DNA from: Gammaproteobacteria bacterium
GTDB lineage: Bacteria; Pseudomonadota; Gammaproteobacteria; Steroidobacterales; Foliamicaceae
Assembly (NCBI GenBank): GCA_026708965.1
Contig: JAPOTY010000037.1
Coordinates: 153,949-217,948 of the forward strand
Reading direction: 5' to 3'
Length of the DNA: 64,000 bases
Part shown: positions 34,183-43,043 of the stretch, in pieces
Layout: every line of letters begins with the position of its first letter
Position numbering within the stretch: position 1 is the stretch's first letter
Position numbers and translations under genes: made by a program
Notes under the pieces: generated by a model
Seen by the model: only the letters and a program-made list of their open reading frames with translations
Database searches by the model: none
Told to the model about the DNA's origin: nothing

Positions 34183-36159
34183 TTGCAATTCGCTGCCATC
34201 GGGCTGTCCGCCGCTTTGGCGGCGCCTATTGCGCAAGCGGCCCCAGCGCAGGGCATCTTCCTAGTTCCGCTGGGGGCGCAATGGCGCTACCATGCCAGCG
34301 CATCCGGCCCCGGATCAGGCTGGGAGCAGCTTGGTTTCGACGACGCGCGATGGAGGATCGGAGCGGCAGGCTTCGGCTACGGCGACGACGACGACGCAAC
34401 GATTCTTGACGATATGGAAGGCCGTTACGCCAGCGTTTACCTGCGCCGTGAATTCGAGCTGCCCTCCGTTGTGGACAAGCTGTATCTGTACATGCGCTAC
34501 GACGATGCCTTCGAGCTGTACCTGAACGGCCGGCTGGCGGCGCGCGCCGGACTGCGGCGAGGGCACCCTCCCGAAAGCCACGAAGCCGATCAACTGGAAG
34601 TGTTCGAGCTGTCGGGCGAACATCTCGTGGCCGGCCTCAATCTGCTGGCGGTCCGGGGCGTGAACGCAAGCGTGGACAGCTCCGATTTCTCCCTTCATCC
34701 GGGCCTTGCCTTGACATTCGTGCCGACGCATATCCTCGCAGGCGAAAGCGCCCGGCGGGACTTGGCCTATTTGCGCGAGCGGCTGATCGCTCAAAGCTCG
34801 TACCTTGAAAGCGGCGAGCATGATGTGCTCGCGACAATCGAAGCGGTGTCGGGGCGGCTCCCCGAAGCCATGCTGCGTATTGACTTTCTGCGGGCCGTGC
34901 GGCAGATCATTGCGCTGATCGGCGACGGACATGCCAGCGCCTCGGCGGCCTACGAGGATGACGGCGCGGTCTATTTGCCGTTCAGTCTGGCGGACACGCC
35001 GCAAGGGGTTGCGGCGCTGCGGGCGGGCAAACGCGGACACGCCTTCGTGGATCCTGATTTCCCTTTTATCGCCGCCATCGACGACGTGCCTCTCGACCGC
35101 TGGCTGGAAATGGCCCGCAGATACCACGCCTATATTTCGCCGCAGCTCAACCGCCGCCGCGCTGTCCGCTCAATTCGCCGTATCGACAAGCTCCGGGATG
35201 ATCTCGGGCTGGCGGCTTCGGATCGCGTTTCGGTAACGCTGGCCGCTCCTAGCGGCGAATTTCTGACCCGGAGCTTCCCGGTCAGCGATCAGCGTCCGGC
35301 CAGCATCCGCAGCGTTCCGCTAGGCGGCAGCCGCATTCTGCCCGGTAACGGCGGCGGCATCGGCTACTTGGTTATCCGGGAAATGGAGATTGATCTGCTG
35401 CCGGAAATACATGCCTTCATGGACCAAGCGCGGCATACCCGGTCGCTGATTATCGATGTGCGGGGCAATGGCGGCGGCCGCCTGCAGGTGCTGCTGGCGC
35501 TGGCGCCGTACTTCTTCCCGCCCGATGCCCGCCCTGTAGTTGCCAACATTGCGGCCTACCGGCTTGCGCCGCACTTCAAGCCCGATCATTTGGCGCACCG
35601 CCCCACCTTCAGGCTAGCTGACGCCGAATGGACCGGCGGCGAGCGCGAGGTCATCAAGCAGGCGCTGGCGCGCTTCCAGCCGTTATGGATTCCGCCGCCC
35701 GGAAAATTCTCGGCTTGGCACTTCATGCTGATCAACCGGCAGTCGGACCGGGCGGCGCAGGCGTACCACTACGACCGTCCCGTGGCGGTTCTGGCCAACG
35801 AGCACGGGTTTTCGGCCACGGACGGGTTTCTCAACGGATTCTGCGAAATCCCCGGCACCATGCTGATAGGCCAGCCGAGCAGCGGAGCGAGCGGTAGAAC
35901 GAAGTATTTCTTGCTGCCGGAAAGCGAAATCGAAGTAGGATTATCCTCCATGGCCTCGTTTCGACCCAACGGGCAAACATTCGATGGCTTCGGAGTGGGA
36001 ATGGATTACTACGCCGCCCCCCGCCCGGAGGATTTTTTGGGTCAATCGGATGCCGTTCTCGCCAAAGCCTTAGAGCTTCTGGAAAGGCGCGCCCAATCCG
36101 CGCGCGCTGCCGTTGGCCACGAGCGCCGACCTTGCCGTGAACCTATGGAACCGCGCTGA
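34183..36159 (+). CDS. Secreted S41-family serine protease with N-terminal jelly-roll domain
   Basis: The only start in frame is a TTG at 34183, directly followed by a signal peptide (cleavage after AQA). The 658-residue product begins with a beta-sandwich (residues 30-175; GFGYGDDDDATIL, YLRREFELP, LYLNGRLA) like the sugar-binding jelly rolls of glycosidases. It is followed by a C-terminal-processing-peptidase-like S41 domain (IDVRGNGGGRLQ near 425, then HGFSATDGF with the likely catalytic Ser, and IGQPSSGASG). It probably degrades peptides or processes an imported ligand in the periplasm. It follows the TonB receptor by 83 bases; a GC-rich perfect palindrome (GCCGCGCGCGGC) lies in that gap. 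Confidence 0.75.
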   Translation: MQFAAIGLSAALAAPIAQAAPAQGIFLVPLGAQWRYHASASGPGSGWEQLGFDDARWRIGAAGFGYGDDDDATILDDMEGRYASVYLRREFELPSVVDKLYLYMRYDDAFELYLNGRLAARAGLRRGHPPESHEADQLEVFELSGEHLVAGLNLLAVRGVNASVDSSDFSLHPGLALTFVPTHILAGESARRDLAYLRERLIAQSSYLESGEHDVLATIEAVSGRLPEAMLRIDFLRAVRQIIALIGDGHASASAAYEDDGAVYLPFSLADTPQGVAALRAGKRGHAFVDPDFPFIAAIDDVPLDRWLEMARRYHAYISPQLNRRRAVRSIRRIDKLRDDLGLAASDRVSVTLAAPSGEFLTRSFPVSDQRPASIRSVPLGGSRILPGNGGGIGYLVIREMEIDLLPEIHAFMDQARHTRSLIIDVRGNGGGRLQVLLALAPYFFPPDARPVVANIAAYRLAPHFKPDHLAHRPTFRLADAEWTGGEREVIKQALARFQPLWIPPPGKFSAWHFMLINRQSDRAAQAYHYDRPVAVLANEHGFSATDGFLNGFCEIPGTMLIGQPSSGASGRTKYFLLPESEIEVGLSSMASFRPNGQTFDGFGVGMDYYAAPRPEDFLGQSDAVLAKALELLERRAQSARAAVGHERRPCREPMEPR

Positions 36160-36206
36160 TGCGGCAATGGCCTGTTCAGGAATTCAATGCAGCTTGAGGA
36201 AAATCA

Positions 36207-37544
36207 ATGATGCCCATACACTCAGCAAGGCTGAATGAAGCGCCGCGCAAGCCTTGGAGATTTGCGCTTGCCGCGCTTGCGGTGGCCGTTCTTTCAACAA
36301 GCGCTTTTGCGCTTCAAGCGCGGGCGCAGCCGCTTGCGGCGGACGATCCGGTTCAGCTTGGCTTTGTGGCGTTCGGCGATAGCGGCCTGCATGAGGATTT
36401 CGTGGATCCGGGCACCCCGATCACCACCGAAGAGGAATATATCGAGAAGTACAGGCGCATCTGGGCCAGAGACCACCGCAACCCGGAGGAGTTCGCCGCG
36501 TCGCCCTCCCACTTCCTCGAAAGCTACGGCAGCTTCATCATGGCCAGCGGCATGCATCCGGTGGCCAATGCGATGAAGCGGCATTGCGCCGACGCCTCAT
36601 GCGAATTCGCCTTGATGCTGGGAGACAATATCTATCCGGATGGAGCCGAGACCGACGGCAATGACGAGCGGCGCTTCGCGGCCATGTTCACCGAGCCTTT
36701 CGCGCCGCTGGGCGCGGGCAAGCCGGACTACCGCATCTACGCGGCGCTGGGCAACCACGATTGGCATACTTCGAGGGAAGGGGCGATGGCGCAAGTCCGG
36801 TTCCTGGAAAGCAATCCGCCCTTCTATATGAACGGCCACGTTTACCGGGTCGAGCCGCCGGCGGGCAAAGGCCAGGTGGAGCTGTTCGTGATCGATACCA
36901 ATGTGCTGCTGGCGGGCCAGGAAGTGAAGGTGGCGGCCTTGAACCCCGACGGCAGCGAGGTGCAAACGAACCGGACTTGGGGCGCGGCCGCTTGGGTGAA
37001 GCCAGCCACCGCCGTGGAGAAAGGGATGGTGGAATGGCTGGAGAAGCAGCTGGCGGATTCGGATGCGCGCTGGAAATTCGTGATGGGGCACCATCCGATC
37101 TGGTCGGGCGGCGGATTCAAGTTCCAGCAGGCGCGGGCTTTGCGCCAGGTGCTGCTGCCGACTTTATGCCGCCACGCGGATGCCTATCTCGCCGGCCACG
37201 ACCATACCTTGGAGCTGCACGAGGACGATTGCCAGGCGGCAACCGGTCAAGAGAATATCGAGCCGCTGCTGCAAATTGTTTCCGGCGCGGCTTCCAAGCA
37301 GCGCGGCCTGCATACCGCTTTCTTGGCGCATCAAAGCGCCAGCCATCCGGCCAACCGCGTTCTATTCGCCCGCGGCATGGTCTGGGGCTTCGCCTATATG
37401 CATCTGGACGGCGATTCCGCCCGCGTCGATCTATTCAGCACGCCGAACTCCGGCAGCGGCGAACCCAAGCACGAGTTCCGCCACATGTTCGAGCGCCGCT
37501 CCGGCGCCTCCGTGCGGCGTCCCGCGCGCCGGATTGCCGAATAA
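36207..37544 (+). CDS. Exported metallophosphoesterase (purple-acid-phosphatase-like)
   Basis: The 445-residue protein has a signal peptide (hydrophobic 19-36, cleavage near ARA) and the complete calcineurin-like metal motif set: FGDSG (about 56), GDNIYPDG, GNHDW, GHHPIW and GHDH. It should hydrolyse phosphomonoesters or diesters with a dinuclear metal centre in the periplasm. It is the third gene after the TonB receptor and the S41 protease, 47 bases downstream, suggesting release of phosphate from an external substrate. It converges with the retropepsin-like gene, 9 bases apart. Confidence 0.83.
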   Translation: MMPIHSARLNEAPRKPWRFALAALAVAVLSTSAFALQARAQPLAADDPVQLGFVAFGDSGLHEDFVDPGTPITTEEEYIEKYRRIWARDHRNPEEFAASPSHFLESYGSFIMASGMHPVANAMKRHCADASCEFALMLGDNIYPDGAETDGNDERRFAAMFTEPFAPLGAGKPDYRIYAALGNHDWHTSREGAMAQVRFLESNPPFYMNGHVYRVEPPAGKGQVELFVIDTNVLLAGQEVKVAALNPDGSEVQTNRTWGAAAWVKPATAVEKGMVEWLEKQLADSDARWKFVMGHHPIWSGGGFKFQQARALRQVLLPTLCRHADAYLAGHDHTLELHEDDCQAATGQENIEPLLQIVSGAASKQRGLHTAFLAHQSASHPANRVLFARGMVWGFAYMHLDGDSARVDLFSTPNSGSGEPKHEFRHMFERRSGASVRRPARRIAE

Positions 37545-37553
37545 AGAGTAATT

Positions 37554-37973
37554 TCAGCCAGTTAGCACGCCGCCGTGCAGCGGGCTGATGGCCATGGGTG
37601 GGCGGGCGCTTTTCTTGAGGCGCACGGAAGGCAGTTTCCTCAGGCGCTGGTTTTGCGGATCGATTTCGATGCCGACTGATTCCAGCGCCGTCACGCCCAG
37701 CAAAGGCTCGGCCTTGGCATCGCCGAAGATGACCAGTCCAAAGGTGAACTCGCCGAGCAATTCCATTTGGGCGCCCGCGACATCCATCGCGATCTCGGTG
37801 CCGTCGGCTAATTCATAGTTGCGTCGCGCGGACGGCTCAAGGCCGATCGCTTCGAGAATAGGCCGAGGCACTAGGGAGTCGATGGCCCCGGTATCAACGA
37901 GGAATTGGCCTTCCCATTCCCGATCCGGGTCCGCCGGATTGCGAATAATGACGTTGGCGTATGTCATGCCCAT
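37554..37973 (-). CDS. Single-domain retropepsin-like aspartic protease
   Basis: A 139-residue protein with the catalytic D-T-G at 27-29 in QFLVDTGAIDSLVP and a second hydrophobic-hydrophobic-Gly turn (PLLGVTALESVGIEID). This is the single-domain, dimerising clan AA type found in bacteria. No signal peptide or membrane segment is visible, so it is probably cytoplasmic. The ATG at 37973 has GGGAG seven bases upstream. Substrates of these small bacterial proteins are unknown. It lies 119 bases beyond the minus-strand operon and may be independent. Confidence 0.75.
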   Translation of the reverse strand: MGMTYANVIIRNPADPDREWEGQFLVDTGAIDSLVPRPILEAIGLEPSARRNYELADGTEIAMDVAGAQMELLGEFTFGLVIFGDAKAEPLLGVTALESVGIEIDPQNQRLRKLPSVRLKKSARPPMAISPLHGGVLTG

Positions 37974-38092
37974 GTTCTTGCTCCCTCAAGCGTGTTTCGG
38001 CGCCGCGATTGGGCTAACCATGCCAGTTTACAGGCTTGCAGGCGGAAGCCAAGCGCAAAACCGCGCGGGTTTGCCCAAGATTCGCGCCGCTC

Positions 38093-39046
38093 TTACATGA
38101 ACGGGCGGGTCGCCTTGTTCGATTCCATGTAGCAGTACGACAGCATCCAGTAGAGATTGATGCCGATGCGCTCGTTTTCCGGCTCGGTGAACACGTAGCC
38201 GTGGGATTTGATCTCGTCGTCAAGGTATTCCAAGACGTAGAGCACCAGCACATCGCGGGTGAAGACATCGCTATAGTTATTGAGCGGCCAATCGACATTC
38301 GATAGCCGGATGCCGATTTGCCGGCCATCGGAATGGGTGATGCGCGCGCCGCCGCCGCGGTCGTGCACCTTAAGGTTGTCGTAGCGCTTGTATTCCTCGT
38401 CGCGCCCGCCGCTTACGCCGGGGATATCGATATAGCAGTTCATCATGCGCGCCGCGTGCAGCTTGTAGGCGCCGCCGGGATGGTCGCGCCCGCCCGGCGA
38501 ATCCAGCCATAACTGCTGCTCGCCCAGCAGCGATCGGGCGGCCCAGGCCGCGCAATCGCCTTCCGCCTCGCCGCGGAATTGCGCGGATTCGCGGGTCCAG
38601 TACACGACGCAACCCGGCGGCGCGTCGATCAGCATGTCCACGGCGAGCGGCCCGGCCATCGGATCCAGCCCTTCGACAGGCAGGAGCCAAACCTCCATGC
38701 GCGAGGCGCCGCGCCCGTTATCCGGCGAAAGCGCCAGCACCCCGGCGCGGGTGAGCGCGGAGTAGTCGCCGCCGGAGAATTCCCGGAACTCCAGCAGCAT
38801 GGAATCCGGCCCGCCCACCCGGTTGATGCGAAGCTCGATGCGGTCGTGGCGCTCGTTGTCCGGATAACCGATGCGGCGATCGAAATACACCTGGTTGTAG
38901 TTGTCGTACACGCGCGCCAATAGCTCGGCGAGCACCAGCACGTCGCGTTCCGTGGGCGTGGAATCCTGCCCTTGCGCAAAAACCGGCGCCGCGGGCGCGA
39001 GCAAAAACCAGCAGGCAACGGCCGCCAACGCTTTGCGCTTACCCAT
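38093..39046 (-). CDS. Exported CpcT/CpeT-like protein
   Basis: The 317-residue protein has a signal peptide (cleavage after FAQ/VFA, about residue 24). The order of motifs resembles the CpcT/CpeT family (beta-barrel bilin lyases of cyanobacteria): a dimer-type N-terminal helix (LVLAELLARVYDNYNQ), DRIELRINRV, a LALSP loop, PPGCVVYW, FRGEAEGDC, then LWLDS. Residues 195-317 are an extra C-terminal region. No phycobilisome gene exists here, so a lyase role is unlikely; relatives in non-phototrophs are uncharacterised. It overlaps the upstream gene by 8 bases and has GGAGG before its start. Confidence 0.5.
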   Translation of the reverse strand: MGKRKALAAVACWFLLAPAAPVFAQGQDSTPTERDVLVLAELLARVYDNYNQVYFDRRIGYPDNERHDRIELRINRVGGPDSMLLEFREFSGGDYSALTRAGVLALSPDNGRGASRMEVWLLPVEGLDPMAGPLAVDMLIDAPPGCVVYWTRESAQFRGEAEGDCAAWAARSLLGEQQLWLDSPGGRDHPGGAYKLHAARMMNCYIDIPGVSGGRDEEYKRYDNLKVHDRGGGARITHSDGRQIGIRLSNVDWPLNNYSDVFTRDVLVLYVLEYLDDEIKSHGYVFTEPENERIGINLYWMLSYCYMESNKATRPFM

Positions 39047-39776
39047 GCTCCACCTCCAGGCTCGTGAGCTCGTAGTAGGTCATCATATAGCCATAGACAG
39101 CGCCGCGAAGGAAGATGTAATGGCCGTCGGCGGTGCACCAGACATCGTACTTCGGGTGCTCGTTAGGCAGTCCGACGTTTTCGCCGAAGCGGAAATGCAG
39201 GGCATCGAACTCGCCGGCCCCCACCGTGATCCGTTCCTCGCCGACGTATTCGATCGCCGGGGAGATGCTGTGCAGCATGGGCCCGGTGGCGCCGCGGTGG
39301 TCGGGCGACGACAGCAGCAGCTGCGGGAATTTCTGAATGCCCGGGCCTTTGCTCAAATCGAACATGCTGAGCACCCAGGCATCGCAGATGATGGCGTGGT
39401 CCACGAAGGCGCGGGGTCGCTCGACTAGGCTCATCTTCTGCGAAACCCGGCCTTCAACGGCCGTGTAGCTCTCGCATTCGGCCTCGTTCCCGCCGAAGCG
39501 GAACCAGCCGCTGCCCATGAACCGGTCGCCCACCGAAATGCGCACGAAACAGTCCAGCGGATACCAGTTCTCGTCCAGCGTGAGCGCCGTGTTGCGCATC
39601 ACGCTGGGACGGTCGTCGATTTCGCTTTGCGCCATGCAGGTGCGGTGGCCGTCGGAATGCACGGTAATGGTGAACCGCTCCCGGCCCCGCTCCTGGTCCA
39701 TGCGTTCCGGCTTCTTGCTTAAGTAGGTGATCCGGCCGTGATAGTTCACGTGGTCAACTTGAAGAATATCGCTCAT
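39039..39776 (-). CDS. Conserved protein of unknown function in the etf operon
   Basis: A 245-residue soluble protein with alternating beta-strand character and no signal peptide (MSDILQVDHVNYHGRITYLS). Blocks such as ITVGAGEFDALHFRF and KYDVWCTADGHYIFLR suggest a beta-barrel lipid- or ligand-binding fold of the DUF3108 type, but I do not recognise a firm family. A strong ribosome site (GGGAGGAG, 6 bases) precedes the ATG at 39776. It is 57 bases from the MaoC gene and overlaps the CpcT/CpeT-like gene, so the two are co-translated. Confidence 0.6.
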   Translation of the reverse strand: MSDILQVDHVNYHGRITYLSKKPERMDQERGRERFTITVHSDGHRTCMAQSEIDDRPSVMRNTALTLDENWYPLDCFVRISVGDRFMGSGWFRFGGNEAECESYTAVEGRVSQKMSLVERPRAFVDHAIICDAWVLSMFDLSKGPGIQKFPQLLLSSPDHRGATGPMLHSISPAIEYVGEERITVGAGEFDALHFRFGENVGLPNEHPKYDVWCTADGHYIFLRGAVYGYMMTYYELTSLEVEHG

Positions 39777-39833
39777 TTGAAGCTCCTCCCGTCCTTATTG
39801 AATCCCGAAGAAAAAATGATCCGGCGCCCTATT

Positions 39834-40361
39834 TCAGGCCTGCTTGCCGCCCGCGGCATGCCCGCGACGCGGCACAAGCACTGTTCGGTCGCAAACGCAC
39901 ACCACATCGCCGCGCTGGTTGCGGCCGGTGGTTCGCACTGTAACGATGCCGGCATTCGGCCGCGACTTCGACGGCCGCTTGCTCAGCACCTCGGACGCCC
40001 CGTACAGAGTATCGCCGATGAACAGCGGATTGGGCAGGCGCACGTCGGTCCAGCCTAGGTTGGCGATAGCGATTTCGCTCACATCCGACACGCTCATCCC
40101 CACCAGAATCGATAACGTCAGCGTGCTCGCCACCAGCCGCCGCCCGAATTCGGTCTTGCGCGCGTACTCCTTGTCGAAGTGCAGCGGATGGGTATTCATC
40201 GTTAGCAGCGTGAACCAAGTGTTGTCGGACTCGGTGAGGGTGCGGCCCGGCCAGTGCTCGTACACGTCGCCGATACGGAATTCCTCGTAGTGGCGCCCTC
40301 CGGCGCGCCGCGCGGATCGGCCCTTTGCTGCGTTTTCCTCGGCCACGCGCTGCCGGGTCAA
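39834..40361 (-). CDS. MaoC-family hot-dog hydratase/dehydratase
   Basis: The 175-residue product begins most likely at a TTG at 40361 that overlaps the stop of the upstream gene as TTGA; a TTG at 40373 is another option. The hot-dog fold is recognisable from MNTHPLHFDKEYARKTEFG and from NPLFIGDTLYGASEVL, matching the mesaconyl-CoA/itaconyl-CoA hydratase type of MaoC proteins. These add or remove water on enoyl-CoA thioesters. Together with etfBA it hints at acyl-CoA or branched-acid catabolism, but no dehydrogenase or CoA transferase is in the operon. Confidence 0.8.
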   Translation of the reverse strand: MTRQRVAEENAAKGRSARRAGGRHYEEFRIGDVYEHWPGRTLTESDNTWFTLLTMNTHPLHFDKEYARKTEFGRRLVASTLTLSILVGMSVSDVSEIAIANLGWTDVRLPNPLFIGDTLYGASEVLSKRPSKSRPNAGIVTVRTTGRNQRGDVVCVCDRTVLVPRRGHAAGGKQA

Positions 40362-40666
40362 AGATCCTGGCAATGGATAAATACGGGATCGGAGGCAAAC
40401 TGGCGGAATTCCTTGGCCAGTTCGGCCACCACCGCTGATTGAATATCCTCGCCGAACCTCTCCATGCTATTGAGGTCGATCATTTCCACGTACTGGAAAG
40501 GCGGCTCGCCCGCGCCGCCTAGCAGTCCCACCGAGCGCAGCACCCGGAAACGCTCCACCGAAGGCAGCCGGTTGACCTCCACTAGGTCGCGGCGGCGCGC
40601 CCAAGCCTGGTATTCGGCCTGATCGGCCCCTTCCTTAAGATTGAACAACACAACGACGCAATCCAC
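40358..40666 (-). CDS. REDY/HapK-like small protein
   Basis: Start is the GTG at 40666, preceded by AGGAG at an 8-base distance. The 102-residue protein (MDCVVVLFNLKEGAD...) has the dimeric alpha-beta barrel pattern of REDY/HapK proteins, named from prodigiosin clusters: YQAWARRRDLVEVNRLPSV, then PPFQYVEMIDL and a C-terminal EFRQFASDPVF. Function is not established in any family member I know. It lies between the DUF6491 lipoprotein gene (2 bases away) and the MaoC gene. Confidence 0.65.
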   Translation of the reverse strand: MDCVVVLFNLKEGADQAEYQAWARRRDLVEVNRLPSVERFRVLRSVGLLGGAGEPPFQYVEMIDLNSMERFGEDIQSAVVAELAKEFRQFASDPVFIHCQDL

Positions 40667-40668
40667 GC

Positions 40669-41223
40669 TCAGTTCTCCTGACCGGTTTCCGCAGGGGGTA
40701 TTGAAGCGCCGCCAGCCGGCCCTTCCAGATCGGTGACCAGCTCCTCGACGGCATCGGCATCCTGGTCTTCCGGCAGCGCAGGCAGGGCGGCGGCTTGGCC
40801 GAAATGCGCGCGCACCGCGGCTTGCATCGTCTCGTCGAGGCGGTAAACGCCGATAATGGAAGGCGGGAAGCGGTAGAAGGAGCCGTTGCCCACCTGCAAG
40901 CGCTCGCCCGCGTTGCCGCACACCCGCCCGGTGGCGGTGGAGAACCCGATGCCGTGGGCATGGCGAAGATCCACCGAAGGCGGCGACACTTCAACGTGAT
41001 AGACCCGCCTGCGGCCATCGAAAACAAGCAGGTTGCTGTCGTTGAGCACCTCGAAGTTATCGATGCGCTGCCGAAAAAAGCAATCGGCGCTGGCCGCGCT
41101 ATGCGGGAATCGCGCCACGGTCGCCCGGTTGGATGCCGCCGACCGCTCGCCCTCCATCGCGGCGCAAGCGCCCAGCGCCAATGCTGCGATCATCAACGGA
41201 ACCGCAAGGCGCGGGGCGATCAT
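40669..41223 (-). CDS. DUF6491 lipoprotein
   Basis: The ATG at 41223 overlaps the sulfurtransferase stop as ATGA and opens a lipoprotein signal ending in ALGAC, with lipidation at Cys 19. The 184-residue product has the DUF6491 pattern: CFFRQRIDNFEVLNDSNLLV, then a beta strand with RVYHVEV, DLRHAHGIGF and a GRVCGN segment. DUF6491 proteins are exported and of unknown function. A frame extension to 41373 would overlap the upstream gene and lacks the lipobox context. Confidence 0.72.
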   Translation of the reverse strand: MIAPRLAVPLMIAALALGACAAMEGERSAASNRATVARFPHSAASADCFFRQRIDNFEVLNDSNLLVFDGRRRVYHVEVSPPSVDLRHAHGIGFSTATGRVCGNAGERLQVGNGSFYRFPPSIIGVYRLDETMQAAVRAHFGQAAALPALPEDQDADAVEELVTDLEGPAGGASIPPAETGQEN

Positions 41224-42083
41224 GCCGGCCCCCCGGGGTCCGGCCCGCGGGCCACCGGCCGGCTGCCGGATTGCGACCATTCGCTCCAGGAACCCGGATA
41301 CAGCGCAGCGCCGGGCAATCCCGCCCGTTCCATCGCGAACAGGTCGTGGCAAGCGGTGACGCCGGATCCGCACATCACGCAGGCCTGGCCGGGCTCCACT
41401 CCATCCAGGCGCTCAAGGTACAGCGCGCGCAATTCGCCGGGAGGCAAAAAGCGACCGTCCGCCCCTAGGTTATCGCGGAAGAAAGCGTTGACCGCGCCGG
41501 GAACATGGCCGGCTTGCGCGTCGATTGGCTCCGAAAGACCCTGATAGCGCGCGGCGTCGCGCGCGTCAAGAATGCGCAGCTCGCCGGTCGCGGCGGCGCG
41601 CTCAACCCGGGCCAGGTCAACCACCGGCCGGCAATGGCCGCCCGCAGGGTATTCCGTCGGCTCAATCACCGGCGCCTTCCGTTCCAGCGGCAGCTTCGCG
41701 GCCTCCCACGCCTGCATCCCGCCGTCCAGAAGCCCGGCGCGCTCATGGCCCATCCATTTGAGCATCCACCATAAACGCGCGGCTATGGCGCCTCCCATGT
41801 TGTCATAGGCCACGACCAGCATGTCCGGCGCGATGCCCCAGCGCTCCAGCTTCGCCGCGAAATCGACCGGCTCGGGCAGCGGATGCCGCCCGCCCCCGCG
41901 CCGGGCAGGTCCGGCGAGGTCCTGGTCGAGGTCCGCGTAAGGCGCGCCGGGAATATGGCTCCCGGCCCAAAGCGACCGGCCGCCGGCCGGATCCATGAGG
42001 TCGAAACGGCAATCCACCGCCCTCGCCTCGCCCCGCTCGATGGCGGCGCGCAGCTCCGTTGGAGTGACCAGCAGCGCGGCCAA
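41220..42083 (-). CDS. 3-mercaptopyruvate-type sulfurtransferase (two rhodanese domains)
   Basis: The 287-residue protein has two rhodanese domains, with the active cysteine C238 in CGSGVTA. That loop is typical of mercaptopyruvate rather than thiosulfate sulfurtransferases (CRKGVT). The start is a TTG at 42083 directly after the etfA stop; the first rhodanese strand (LLVTPTEL) begins there and the next start codon would delete it. It moves a sulfane sulfur to cyanide, thioredoxin or another acceptor. Its place between etfA and the DUF6491 gene suggests it serves the same operon. Confidence 0.87.
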   Translation of the reverse strand: MAALLVTPTELRAAIERGEARAVDCRFDLMDPAGGRSLWAGSHIPGAPYADLDQDLAGPARRGGGRHPLPEPVDFAAKLERWGIAPDMLVVAYDNMGGAIAARLWWMLKWMGHERAGLLDGGMQAWEAAKLPLERKAPVIEPTEYPAGGHCRPVVDLARVERAAATGELRILDARDAARYQGLSEPIDAQAGHVPGAVNAFFRDNLGADGRFLPPGELRALYLERLDGVEPGQACVMCGSGVTACHDLFAMERAGLPGAALYPGSWSEWSQSGSRPVARGPDPGGPA

Positions 42084-43034
42084 TTACGAATCTTCCAGCG
42101 CCGCTTGAAGTTCGGGAACGATGGAGAATAGATCGCCGACCAGGCTGATATCGGCCACTTCGAAAATAGGCGCTTCCGGGTCCTTGTTGATCGCCACGAT
42201 CACGCCCGCGTCCTTGATCCCGGTAAGATGCTGTATGGCCCCGGAAATGCCGATAGCGAAATACAGCTCCGGCGCAATGATCTTGCCCGTCTGCCCCACC
42301 TGCATATCGTTCGACACGTATCCCGCGTCCACTGCGGCCCGCGAAGCCCCCACTGCGGCGCCCATGCGGTCCGCCAGGCTGTAGAGCATCGAGAAGTTGT
42401 CGGCGCTGCCTAGGGCGCGCCCTCCCGACACCACCACGCCGGCGCTTTGCAGGTCGGGGCGCTCGGTTTCGGCGGTCTTGAGCTCGAGCCATCGGCTGTG
42501 GGCGGGCAACTCAGCGTCCACGGCAATGGCTTCGATGGCGGCCTCGCTCCCCTCGGAAGCGGCCGGCCAGGATGCCAAGCGGGCCGTGGCGACCACAATA
42601 TGGTCCGCAGGCGCCTCCACCGTCAGCACCGCGTTGCCCGCATAGATGGGCCGCTTGAACCGGCGCCCGCTCTCCACGCTCATGATATCGCTCACCTGCG
42701 GCACGCCCAGCAAGGCGGCGACACGCGGCATCAGGTCCTTGCCGAAGGTGGTGGACGGCCCGAGCAAATGGCTGTAGCCCTGCTGCGCCAGCGCCGCAAG
42801 CTGCGGCGCCTGAACCGCTGCCAAGGGCCGGGCGTTTTCCTCGCGGTCGAGGCACAGAACCCGAGAAACCCCGGCGATGCTTCCCGCCTGCCGGGCGATT
42901 GCGTTGCAGTCCTGTCCCATCACCGCAACGTCCAGGCTCTCCGCCCCGATCGCCAGCCCGCAACTGACCACGCGCGCCGCGCCGGAATGAAGCGAAACCC
43001 CGTCATGTTCGGCAACCACTAGGATCCTGCTCAT
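42084..43034 (-). CDS. etfA: Electron transfer flavoprotein alpha subunit
   Basis: The 316-residue subunit carries the C-terminal FAD-binding region: [31 protein letters not shown] and [16 protein letters not shown]. With EtfB it accepts electrons from acyl-CoA and amine dehydrogenases and passes them to ETF-quinone oxidoreductase. It follows etfB by 9 bases. Possible donors here include the TMADH-like protein at 28687. Confidence 0.95.
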   Translation of the reverse strand: MSRILVVAEHDGVSLHSGAARVVSCGLAIGAESLDVAVMGQDCNAIARQAGSIAGVSRVLCLDREENARPLAAVQAPQLAALAQQGYSHLLGPSTTFGKDLMPRVAALLGVPQVSDIMSVESGRRFKRPIYAGNAVLTVEAPADHIVVATARLASWPAASEGSEAAIEAIAVDAELPAHSRWLELKTAETERPDLQSAGVVVSGGRALGSADNFSMLYSLADRMGAAVGASRAAVDAGYVSNDMQVGQTGKIIAPELYFAIGISGAIQHLTGIKDAGVIVAINKDPEAPIFEVADISLVGDLFSIVPELQAALEDS

Positions 43035-43043
43035 GGGCGCGCC

